NCBI GenBank assembly: GCA_934167445.1 | Contig: CAKPKJ010000003.1 | Location: 1-64,000 of the forward strand | Source: an uncultured Clostridia bacterium | Lineage (GTDB): Bacteria > Bacillota > Clostridia > TANB77 > CAG-508 | Direction of reading: 5' to 3' | Length of the DNA: 64,000 bases | Shown: positions 56,701-64,000 of the stretch, piece by piece | Layout of the letters: each line of letters starts with the position of its first letter | Numbering within the stretch: position 1 is the stretch's first letter | The notes under the pieces: generated by a model | Told to the model about the DNA's origin: nothing | Seen by the model: the letters and a program-made list of their open reading frames with translations, nothing else | Databases searched by the model: none | Translations under genes and position numbers: made by a program

Positions 56701-57351
56701 TTACATTTTTCTAAATACTCCTGCCACTTTACCAAGGATTTCACATGTTGGTACAATAATCGGATCCATTGTGCTGTTTTCAGGTTGTAATCTAATATGG
56801 TCTTTTTCTTTATAAAATGTTTTTACTGTTGCTTCATCTCCAATTAAGGCAACAACAATTTGCCCATTTTCAGCAGTATTTTGTTTTTTTACTAAAATAT
56901 AATCTCCATCTAAAATTCCAGCTTCTATCATACTTTCTCCTCTAACAGTTAGCATAAAGCTTTCTGAATTTCCAACAAAATCAATTGGGATTGGAAATGT
57001 ATCTGTTACATTTTCAACCGCTAAAATTGGTTCTCCAGCTGTTATTCTGCCAATAATTGGTACTTCTACAAGTTCCTTTTGTGTATAGAAATCTTTGCTT
57101 GAAGTCTTTTTAGGTTCTCCTGAACCACCTTTTAACAAACGTAATGTCCTACCTTTTTTGTCTTGTTTCTTTATATATCCTTTATCTTCTAATTTCGCTA
57201 AATATCCATGTACAGTTGCTGTTGAACTTAACCCTACAGCTTTTCCTATTTCTCTTACTGATGGTGGATATCCTTTTGTCATTATTTGTTTTTCAATAAA
57301 TTTTAGTATTGATTTTTCCCTTTTATTTAATTCTGGTCTCTTTCTTGGCAT
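56701..57351 (-). CDS. lexA: SOS repressor LexA
   Basis: 216 residues from the ATG at 57351 (GGAG upstream). The N-terminal winged HTH has [33 protein letters not shown]; the S24 peptidase domain has the cleavage region with [10 protein letters not shown], nucleophile Ser in [11 protein letters not shown] and Lys in [10 protein letters not shown]. It represses DNA-damage genes and self-cleaves with RecA. Confidence 0.96.
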   Translation of the reverse strand: MPRKRPELNKREKSILKFIEKQIMTKGYPPSVREIGKAVGLSSTATVHGYLAKLEDKGYIKKQDKKGRTLRLLKGGSGEPKKTSSKDFYTQKELVEVPIIGRITAGEPILAVENVTDTFPIPIDFVGNSESFMLTVRGESMIEAGILDGDYILVKKQNTAENGQIVVALIGDEATVKTFYKEKDHIRLQPENSTMDPIIVPTCEILGKVAGVFRKM

Positions 57352-57380
57352 AAATATCACTCCATTTCATATTTGAGCAC

Positions 57381-57420
57381 ATAATATCATACAAACAAAA
57401 AAATGTCAAACATATTTTTG
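57381..57420 (-). promoter_or_regulatory. lexA promoter with overlapping SOS-box-like palindrome
   Basis: Minus strand -35 TTGACA (57409-57404), 17-base spacer, -10 TATTAT (57386-57381). Overlapping the -35, 57407-57420 reads CAAACATATTTTTG on the plus strand, matching the Gram-positive SOS consensus CGAACATATGTTCG at 11 of 14 positions. Autoregulation is likely. Confidence 0.6.
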
Positions 57421-57498
57421 GAGTTTTTAATGACAAATTGATTTTATTTATTAACTTCTTAATTAGATTTTTCTGTTAAACTGCTGTACCCATACTCA

Positions 57499-57534
57499 AC
57501 AAAAGAGCCCCTGAAATTTCAGAGGCTCTTTTGT
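57499..57534. terminator. Strong bidirectional hairpin terminator
   Basis: ACAAAAGAGCC (57499-57509) pairs with GGCTCTTTTGT (57524-57534), extended by CTG/CAG in the loop. The stem is G+C richer than the surroundings, like the gene that follows. Confidence 0.8.
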
Positions 57535-57590
57535 AATTGTTTAGGAGCTATCAAAATTTTAAAGAAACTTGTTTGACAAAGAAGCTAAAA

Positions 57591-58565
57591 CTAGGCAATA
57601 TAAAGTGCCGTACGGAATGTAAATTCAACATAGTTTTCCGAACTTTCATTGTTAACGTGCCTGCGGTAACCTGCTGGACTATATTGGTATTCCTTGGCTC
57701 CACGTAACACTGCCAATTTCTTTTTTCCCCATAGTTCTTGAGTCACTTTTAAGACATTTTCGGAAAAATCACAAATTTCATTTGTTCTCCAATCTTCGTT
57801 TGTCCCTGTTTTATGCCGATAATGTGCTATCCCCTTATAATATTTGTCTCTAACTTGTCTTTTTGATATTTCTCCGGATTCTATATACCACTGTAAGACA
57901 GAATCATGTTCTGAGCCATAAATCAGATGAGAAGATACAAATTCTGAATTATTCTTCATGCCGTCAGCAATTCCCATTACTCTCTCTCTCAAAAAAAAGA
58001 TCGCTGGAAGTTCTTGTTTTATGGCTTGTGGTCTACCCGTATGTTTATTCATTGAAATATCATATCGTGCAACATAAAAGCCACCATACTTTTCTACGCT
58101 CACGAGTTGCCTCTTAAGCTCTTCTGTCATCGGCTCATAATATCCATTTTCTGAAAAATCATCGCCACACCAATTACGCCTGCCAAATTGTTGGTCAAAA
58201 TTTTTTCCGTCAAGTGTTCCGTTTGCTTTTAAGCTTCCAACAGGAACCCACACAAACTCGCTTCCGTCTTCTTTTCTACGAATAACAAATCCATCGTTCC
58301 ACGTTCCTTTGACATACTCGTAATTGTTAGGAATTGGCGGATTCATATAGTTTGGCCTACTGCCTGGCTCGTAAAGATAATATACATGCTTTTCTATAAA
58401 CCTTTTTGTGTTCAGAACCTCGATATGGTTAATTTGCTCTATCTCCATTGCTTTTTGTCCTATCTTATGACTAGCTCTAATAAGCAGTTTCCCTTCCTCT
58501 TTCTCCGAAACATCAAAGAAAATTCCTTCATCTGCCTCTAACACAATTTTTTCGTACCGTTTCAT
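57591..58565 (-). CDS. FGE/SUMF1-like domain protein, compositionally foreign
   Basis: 324 residues, no signal peptide. The N-terminal 90 residues are unassigned; then the formylglycine-enzyme-like fold: EFVWVPVGSLKANG, GGFYVARYDISMN, a middle region and the end LAVLRGAKEYQYSPAGYRRHV, FTFRTALYIA. It is a distant relative of the FGE domain at 46072-47218 but without a pilin helix. The DNA is visibly richer in G+C than its neighbours and uses Arg codons rare in them, including two in-frame CGG (codon 3 and in HYRHK) that are absent from all intact native genes. This suggests recent acquisition; if CGG is not decoded normally here the gene may not be expressed. Confidence 0.8.
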   Translation of the reverse strand: MKRYEKIVLEADEGIFFDVSEKEEGKLLIRASHKIGQKAMEIEQINHIEVLNTKRFIEKHVYYLYEPGSRPNYMNPPIPNNYEYVKGTWNDGFVIRRKEDGSEFVWVPVGSLKANGTLDGKNFDQQFGRRNWCGDDFSENGYYEPMTEELKRQLVSVEKYGGFYVARYDISMNKHTGRPQAIKQELPAIFFLRERVMGIADGMKNNSEFVSSHLIYGSEHDSVLQWYIESGEISKRQVRDKYYKGIAHYRHKTGTNEDWRTNEICDFSENVLKVTQELWGKKKLAVLRGAKEYQYSPAGYRRHVNNESSENYVEFTFRTALYIA

Positions 58566-58661
58566 TTTTTTATCTCCTAATATAGTACTGATAACGGTCT
58601 TTGCTTTGGCTTATTGCCAGTGGAGCTATTATAACATATTTTTAGCGAGGTTACAATTATG

Positions 58662-59516
58662 TTAAGTTGTTTTTTTTACATTCATTCCTGCTATCATTCC
58701 CTCATTTATAGCTTTAGCAATTTGATATATGCCACCTATACAATCTCCACAAGCATATAATCCTTGTATAGTTGTTTCCATTTTATCACTTACAACAATT
58801 TTGTTGTCTTTTACTAAAGCTCCTAACTTTCTAGCAAAATCTGTACTTCCGGCAACCCCTTGGGCTACAAATAAACCATCTACTTCTAGTTTTGTTCCAT
58901 CTTCTAATTCTATGGATTCTAGTTGATTTTCTCCTTTTACAGCTATAACTCCTCTAGTTTCGACTTTTACATTTTCCGCTCTAAAATCTGGCACTTTTTT
59001 CTTATTAGTCAATATTGTTATTTTATTTGCTACGTTTAATAAATCATTTACTTCAGATATTGCATAATCTCCACTACCTAGAACTGCAACATCTTTTCCT
59101 CTATAGAAAAAGCCATCACAAATCGCACAATAACTTATCCCTTTTCCTTCTAGCTCTTTTATTCCTTTAATGTCAGGTACATTTTTCTTGTTTCCTGTTG
59201 CTAAAATAACATTTCTGGAAATATATTTTCTATTACTTGTGCTTACTTCAAATGTTTCTTTTATTTTTTCTATTTTTATGACTTCTTCTTTTTTTAGCTC
59301 TATCCCTAAATTTTTTGCTTGCATAATTCCATTTTGGTAGAGTTCTTTTCCAGATATTCCGTTTGGAAATCCGTAATAGTTTTCTATTTTATTAGCTTTT
59401 TCTAAACTTGATTTTTCATTATATATAATTAAAGTTTTTTTGTTAGCCCTTTGAGTATATAGACCTGCTGAAATGCCTGCTGGTCCTGCACCAATTATTA
59501 TTACATCATATATCAT
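58662..59516 (-). CDS. Thioredoxin-reductase-like FAD/NAD(P) oxidoreductase
   Basis: 284 residues from the ATG at 59516 (AAGGAAG upstream). FAD-binding GAGPAGISAGLYTQRA at the N-terminus, redox-active disulfide CAIC in GISYCAICDGFFY, NAD(P)-binding GSGDYAISEVNDLL and a C-terminal ACGDCIGGIYQIAKAINEG. It is shorter than standard TrxB (about 310) and may use ferredoxin- or NADH-linked electron donors; thioredoxin is not nearby. Confidence 0.9.
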   Translation of the reverse strand: MIYDVIIIGAGPAGISAGLYTQRANKKTLIIYNEKSSLEKANKIENYYGFPNGISGKELYQNGIMQAKNLGIELKKEEVIKIEKIKETFEVSTSNRKYISRNVILATGNKKNVPDIKGIKELEGKGISYCAICDGFFYRGKDVAVLGSGDYAISEVNDLLNVANKITILTNKKKVPDFRAENVKVETRGVIAVKGENQLESIELEDGTKLEVDGLFVAQGVAGSTDFARKLGALVKDNKIVVSDKMETTIQGLYACGDCIGGIYQIAKAINEGMIAGMNVKKTT

Positions 59517-59693
59517 AAATTCTCTTCCTTTCATCTATAATATACTTAATATCATATCTTTTTATTCTTTGTCAATTAGATTATAAGCATTGTTTTTGCA
59601 TTTATTATTTTAATCTTCTACTATTTAAATCTTTTAGCAACCTGTAAAAATTTGTATTGTTCCTTTTTTATTTTTATGTTATACTGCCTTTAG

Positions 59694-60218
59694 GTGATTA
59701 ATTTGAAAATATTATTTAAAAATACTACAAAATATACTAAAGACACTTATTCAGAATTCGTAAAATTTCATAATAAAAAATATAATTTTACATATAATTT
59801 ATATACAATTATATGTTCTGCATTATTCCTTTTTTGCATAGTTTTTCAAGTAAATAAACATCTCTATAACTTAGCTATTTTATTTTGCGTAGCAATTACT
59901 TGCTTTATCTTATGGAGATTTTTCAAACCAATTTCTGACGTATCTAAAGAACTAAATGGTGATACTTTAAAAAACGAGAAAGAGTTTTCTTTTAAATTTT
60001 ATAATGACTATTTTATTATTAGTGACAATAAAACATATAGTAAAATGAAATATTTTGAGCTTTACAAAGTTTATGAAACCACTAATTTTTTCTATCTTTA
60101 TACAGATAGAACACATTCTTTTTTAATTAATAAAAGAAACTTTTTTATTGGTACCCCTGTTGATTTTTCAGAATTTATTCATAAGAAGTTGCGTTTTCGT
60201 TTTAAATCATGCAAATGA
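59694..60218 (+). CDS. YcxB-like membrane protein
   Basis: About 174 residues, starting at a GTG (59694) or, with a better-placed AGGTGA, at a TTG (59703). Two adjacent membrane helices (about 36-75) and a C-terminal domain with KMKYFELYKVYETTNFFYLYTD and INKRNFF, typical of the YcxB family. Function unknown. Confidence 0.75.
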   Translation: MINLKILFKNTTKYTKDTYSEFVKFHNKKYNFTYNLYTIICSALFLFCIVFQVNKHLYNLAILFCVAITCFILWRFFKPISDVSKELNGDTLKNEKEFSFKFYNDYFIISDNKTYSKMKYFELYKVYETTNFFYLYTDRTHSFLINKRNFFIGTPVDFSEFIHKKLRFRFKSCK

Positions 60219-60306
60219 CACTTATTTTAATTTTTTCGAATAAATGTTTGACTTTTTGTTTTTTTGTGTTATAATGTGTACAAATGTTCGTATAGAGGTA
60301 TTAAAA

Positions 60307-61605
60307 ATGGATATATTTGAAAAGTTGAAAATTCTAGCAGATTCAGCCAAGTATGATGCTTCTTGTAGTTCTAGTGGTAGCTCAAGACGTAATAAAAATA
60401 ATGGCATTGGGAATGGTAATTATTCTGGAATTTGTCATAGTTGGGGTGCTGATGGTAGATGTATTTCTCTACTAAAAATTTTGTTTTCAAATTGTTGTAT
60501 GTATGATTGTGCGTATTGTATTAACAGATGTTCTAACAATGTAAAAAGAGCTACTTTTACTCCACGTGAGGTTGCAGATTTAACAATTAATTTTTACAAA
60601 AGAAATTATATAGAAGGGTTATTTTTAAGTTCTGCTGTTATAAAATCTCCTGATTATACAATGGAATTATTGGTAAAAACTGTTACAATTTTACGTAATA
60701 AATATAATTTTAATGGTTATATCCATTGTAAAACGATTCCTGGTTGTAGCCAAGAATTAATTGATACGTTAGGCAACTTAGTTGATAGGATGAGTATTAA
60801 TATTGAATTACCATCAAATACTAGTTTAAAATTACTAGCACCGCAAAAAGAAAAAGATGGAATCTTAAAGCCAATGTCTTATATTTCTACTAATATAAAA
60901 CAAAATAAATTAGACCATAACAAATTTAAGAAGAATTTTGTGCCTGCTGGTCAAACAACACAGTTAATAATTGGTGCAACACCTGAAACAGATTTAAAAA
61001 TATTAAATCTGTCTCAAAGTTTGTATAGCAAATTAAATTTAAAAAGGGTATATTATTCCGCATATATTAGTGTAAATAATGATAAAAACTTACCAACATT
61101 AGAATCTCCACCCCTACTTCGCGAAAACCGTTTATATCAAGCTGATTGGCTTTTACGATTTTATGGTTTTACTGCAAATGAGCTTTTAGATGAAACACAT
61201 CCTAATTTTAATAATATATTAGATCCTAAGTGTGATTGGGCACTACGACATTTAAGTAATTTCCCTGTTGAAATTAATACAGCGAGTTATCATACACTTT
61301 TGCGTGTTCCTGGTATTGGCGTAATTTCTGCAAAAAAGATTATTAGAGCCAGACGTTCCTTTTCTTTAACTTTTGAAGCTTTGACAAAATTAGGAGTAAG
61401 TTTAAAAAGAGCACAATATTTTATAACTTGCCGAGGAAAATATTTTGATAGAGTCTATAAATTTAATCAGAATTTTATAGAAACAAATTTAATTTATCAA
61501 GAAAGAAACAAATTACCAAAAAATGAATTTGAGCAATTATCATTATTTGATAATCTGCTCCCTACAAAGGAGGACAAAGTAAAATGCTTAACTGGAAACT
61601 TATAA
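60307..61605 (+). CDS. Putative DNA modification/repair radical-SAM protein
   Basis: About 432 residues from the ATG at 60307 (AGAGG upstream; a longer frame from 60244 runs into the leader). A radical-SAM CxxxCxxC motif in NCCMYDCAYCINRC (about residues 60-73) and a C-terminal helix-hairpin-helix (LLRVPGIGVISAKKIIRARR) that suggests nucleic-acid binding. It matches the family that is always paired with a DUF4130-type protein, which here overlaps its end. Confidence 0.9.
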   Translation: MDIFEKLKILADSAKYDASCSSSGSSRRNKNNGIGNGNYSGICHSWGADGRCISLLKILFSNCCMYDCAYCINRCSNNVKRATFTPREVADLTINFYKRNYIEGLFLSSAVIKSPDYTMELLVKTVTILRNKYNFNGYIHCKTIPGCSQELIDTLGNLVDRMSINIELPSNTSLKLLAPQKEKDGILKPMSYISTNIKQNKLDHNKFKKNFVPAGQTTQLIIGATPETDLKILNLSQSLYSKLNLKRVYYSAYISVNNDKNLPTLESPPLLRENRLYQADWLLRFYGFTANELLDETHPNFNNILDPKCDWALRHLSNFPVEINTASYHTLLRVPGIGVISAKKIIRARRSFSLTFEALTKLGVSLKRAQYFITCRGKYFDRVYKFNQNFIETNLIYQERNKLPKNEFEQLSLFDNLLPTKEDKVKCLTGNL

Positions 61606-62343
61606 ATAAAACATATCTATATGACGGAACTTTTGAACGGATTATTAACCATTGTTTTTGAAACTTATACAACAAAAACATTACCTCAAAAAATTATTGC
61701 TAAAAATAAATATATTGAAAATTTTTTAGATAAAACTATGTATATTGAAACAGATTACAATAAATCACAAAGAATTTTTAATGGTATTGAAAAAAGCATT
61801 TGCCATCAAGCTTTATATAATGCATATTATGCTTTTATGGCAGAAAACGAAAGTAAAGAAATAAATATTTTAAAATATCTATGTGATGGTTTTAGCACAG
61901 GACCTGAAATAAATAATAAAATTGCTATTTCTTATGTTTTTAAAGTTATAAATATGAGAAGAAAAGCTTTGGCTGAATGCCACAAATTAAAAGGATTGCT
62001 TAGATTTCAAGAAATTGGTGATAATTTATGCTATGCCAGCATTCACCCTGATAATAATATTTTAGAGCCATTAGGACATCATTTTATGAAACGCTTACCT
62101 TCTATGTCTTTTATAATACATGATAAAAATAGGAATTTATGTTTTATTTACAAAAATGATACATATAAAATTATAGATAGCACTAATATGAAATTACCTT
62201 GTATTTCTTCTTCTGAGGTTGCTTATCAAGAATTATGGAAGTTATTTTTTAATACTATTGCAATTAGAGAAAGAACCAACCCTAAATGCCAAATGCAATT
62301 TATGCCTAAAAAATATTGGCAAGATTTAATAGAAGAGCCTTAA
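61584..62343 (+). CDS. DUF4130-type DNA metabolism protein paired with the radical-SAM enzyme, read through an in-frame CGG by +1 shift
   Basis: About 252 residues. The true start is the ATG at 61584, overlapping the radical-SAM gene, with AAGGAGG at 61567-61573; it gives the family N-terminus TYLYDGTFE. Then comes CGG at 61638 and the frame would stop within a few codons. Skipping C61638 gives GLLTIVFETYTTK, the family continuation (a YDGSFEGLL-like motif), and the rest of the protein, including NMRRKALAECHKLKGLLRFQE and the HHFMKRLPSMSFIIHDK region. Some relatives have a fused uracil-DNA glycosylase; this one ends before that. Role: probably DNA repair, not proven. Confidence 0.88.
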
Positions 62344-62358
62344 TTACTCTTCTATTAA
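62326..62358 (+). terminator. Hairpin at the end of the radical-SAM operon
   Basis: TTAATAGAAGAG (62326-62337) pairs perfectly with CTCTTCTATTAA (62347-62358); the T-run after it is weak. Confidence 0.55.
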
Positions 62359-62456
62359 AATATAATTTTATATAAATTATAGCTATATCTTTTTTATTTT
62401 CAAAAATAATTATTTTTTCTTTGCCATAATTATACTTGAAATTTCAAATTAATATT

Positions 62457-63248
62457 TTAATTAAAATTCAAAATTTTCATTACTCTATTATAATTTGCAT
62501 CTTCATTTGTTAACACTATATCAAAGGTGTCTTGAAACTTAGGTAAATTTTCCAAAGCTTTTTCAATAAACCCAACAGTTACTGTTGTATCCCATTCTTC
62601 TGATTTTAGCATATTCTTGTCCTCAATTAAGTCTCCTAGTAATAATTTATATTTCCTATTTTCTAGCTTTTTCCCCCAGTTACCAAGCTGCATTTTATCT
62701 AGCCTTTTATTTGTTGAATTTATAATTTCGCCATTAAATTTATGTATATTCCCTTTTTCGTCAAAATTAATAAAATTACTTATAATATACATATTTTCAT
62801 AATAGCAATTATTATTTTTTAAAACTTCCTCTATTACATTACCTATTCCTGCTGACAAAATTATAACAGGCACATTATTTATATTCATATATTCAAAAAA
62901 TTTTTTTATTCCATCTCTAAATTCTATTCCACAATTTTCTATTGCTTTATCTAAGTTATTTTTTGTTAAATTATATTTATAATATAGATTAATACATTGT
63001 TTATACCAGTCCTCCATCGCTTTGCATTTATCTTCATATGAAATTTTATAGTCCAATTCTATTGGACGGTATTTGTTAAATAATCTTACTAGCTCTACTT
63101 TAAAATCTTCTCCTAATCCTTGGCCCGCCACATCCCAAGAGTCTACTTTTGTGTATTTTGTTATTGTTCCATCGAAATCCATAACAACATACATATTTTC
63201 AGGTTTCAATTGTATATTTTTTTGTTCATATTTTTCTACATATTCCAT
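62457..63248 (-). CDS. HAD-superfamily pyrimidine 5'-nucleotidase (UMPH-1 type)
   Basis: 263 residues. HAD motif 1 MDFDGTITKYTK (about 23-34), motif 2 with Ser in VIILSAGIGN (about 131-140), motif 3 Lys and motif 4 LLLGDLIEDKNM (about 203-214). The cap and spacing match cytosolic 5'-nucleotidase III. It would dephosphorylate pyrimidine nucleotides in the cytoplasm. Confidence 0.88.
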   Translation of the reverse strand: MEYVEKYEQKNIQLKPENMYVVMDFDGTITKYTKVDSWDVAGQGLGEDFKVELVRLFNKYRPIELDYKISYEDKCKAMEDWYKQCINLYYKYNLTKNNLDKAIENCGIEFRDGIKKFFEYMNINNVPVIILSAGIGNVIEEVLKNNNCYYENMYIISNFINFDEKGNIHKFNGEIINSTNKRLDKMQLGNWGKKLENRKYKLLLGDLIEDKNMLKSEEWDTTVTVGFIEKALENLPKFQDTFDIVLTNEDANYNRVMKILNFN

Positions 63249-63373
63249 TTTATTTTCTCTCCTGTAAAATTCTTTATTTTAGTTACTTTGCCATAACTCA
63301 TTTTTTTGTTCTATCAAATACTTATATTAATTCTGACCTAATAACAATTTAAATATAAAAATATTTTACTATA

Positions 63374-63402
63374 TGGACTAAAAAATTTCAATATGGTATA
63401 AT
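63374..63402 (+). promoter_or_regulatory. Candidate sigma-A promoter of murT
   Basis: -35 TGGACT (63374-63379), 17-base spacer, -10 TATAAT (63397-63402). A hairpin (ATAGATGA, 63417-63424, with TCATCTAT, 63455-63462) follows in the leader. Confidence 0.5.
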
Positions 63403-63509
63403 ATCGAAAAATGAGAATAGATGACATTTGATTATCTTAAATCGATATTTTTTATCATCTATATTTATTTTAACCAATACATTCTTAAAGAAAGAAGGTT
63501 CAGTTTTAG

Positions 63510-64000
63510 ATGAAAAACTTTTTTATTATTCTTATTATGAAATTACTAAATATTGCTTTGAAAATTTGTGGTAAAAACGGTGGTAATTTCTTAGGAAAAC
63601 TCGCTTTTGCTTGGAGTCCTAATATATTTACATATTTTAAGGTTAATTGCCCTGTTATTGCTGTTACAGCAACTAACGGAAAAACAATGACAAATAATGC
63701 TATTGGTTATGTTTTAAAAACTGATGGCAAAAAAGTGGTTAGCAATATTGAAGGAAATAATATGGAAACAGGCATTTTATCCACTATTTTAAAAAATTGC
63801 ACTTTAACAGGAAAAATCAAAGCAGATTATTTAGTCTTTGAAGTTGACGAAGGTTATGTTCCTATTGTTTTTAAAGATTTTAGACTTGATACATTAGTTA
63901 TATTAGATTTCTTTAGAGACCAGCTTGATAGAAATGGTGAAGTTGAAACTTTAATACTGAAAATAAATGAATTTTTAAAAACTTATACTGGAAATTTAGT
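63510..64000 (+). CDS. murT: Lipid II isoglutaminyl synthase, MurT subunit (N-terminal part, cut by window end)
   Basis: 163 codons are in the window, from the ATG at 63510 (AAGAAGG upstream). Mur-ligase-like ATP-binding TATNGKTMTNN (about 55-65), YLVFEVDEGYVP and LVILDFFRDQLDRNGE match MurT, which with GatD amidates the second residue of the peptidoglycan stem. gatD is expected just beyond the window. Confidence 0.9.
   Translation, partial: MKNFFIILIMKLLNIALKICGKNGGNFLGKLAFAWSPNIFTYFKVNCPVIAVTATNGKTMTNNAIGYVLKTDGKKVVSNIEGNNMETGILSTILKNCTLTGKIKADYLVFEVDEGYVPIVFKDFRLDTLVILDFFRDQLDRNGEVETLILKINEFLKTYTGNL

Noticed and set aside
1..64000. CRISPR array, rRNA operon or complete insertion sequence
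   Set aside because: I found no regularly spaced repeats, rRNA segments or transposase with terminal inverted repeats.

Overview
The window looks like a low-G+C, endospore-forming member of the Firmicutes (Clostridia type). The sequence is very AT-rich. Sporulation genes are scattered through it: a SigH-type sigma factor, dipicolinate synthase subunit B, SpoVB, CotJA/JB/JC, a YtfI/YtfJ pair, a DacF-type carboxypeptidase and a GH18 cortex-type hydrolase. It also carries housekeeping genes: thrS with a T-box, ychF, mutS, miaB, addA, lexA, asnB, rpmF, rpmE and the start of murT. I could not name a species.

Layout. 1-4865: edge of a mobile element (start of a serine recombinase on the minus strand), a frameshifted response regulator without its kinase, and a permease-ATPase-permease ABC operon of the Vex type, with a 91-bp hairpin repeat on both sides of the regulator. 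5578-7740: a DUF362 protein and an aldo/keto reductase behind a duplicated MerR-type promoter. 7770-13465: acyltransferase, class A PBP, Xer-type recombinase, CmpB-like membrane protein. 13490-21292: PepF, spoVFB, spoVB, a SipW-like peptidase, an MFS transporter, a sortase and a minimal LPXTG protein. 21526-27539: ychF, T-box-thrS, tRNA-Thr, sigH, a pilin-like/BspA-like surface protein and a divergent XRE repressor with three palindromic boxes between them. 27637-36145: GH18, YihY, cotJ operon, DUF308, TetR, L32, DUF5662, asnB. 36170-44047: mutS, a protein with four HTH-like units, miaB, L31, VanW, DacF. 44164-52366: ytfIJ, a pilin-like/FGE-domain protein with a TG repeat in its leader, addA, a Bax-inhibitor-like protein. 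52511-64000: a heterodimeric ABC exporter, lexA, a compositionally foreign FGE-domain gene, a thioredoxin-reductase-like protein, a radical-SAM DNA repair pair, a UMPH-1 nucleotidase and murT.

The most striking observation concerns the genetic code. Five native genes (acyltransferase, SpoVB, VanW, the DUF4130-type DNA metabolism protein and the FGE-domain pilin-like protein) appear frameshifted. In every case the break is an in-frame CGG triplet, and skipping one base there (reading GGN, glycine) restores a full-length, family-like protein. By eye I found no in-frame CGG in any of the roughly 50 intact native genes (about 16,600 codons). The only other two lie in the G+C-richer gene at 57591-58565. 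This fits CGG being unassigned and acting as a +1 frameshift or four-base codon in this organism. A systematic sequencing artefact is the main alternative.
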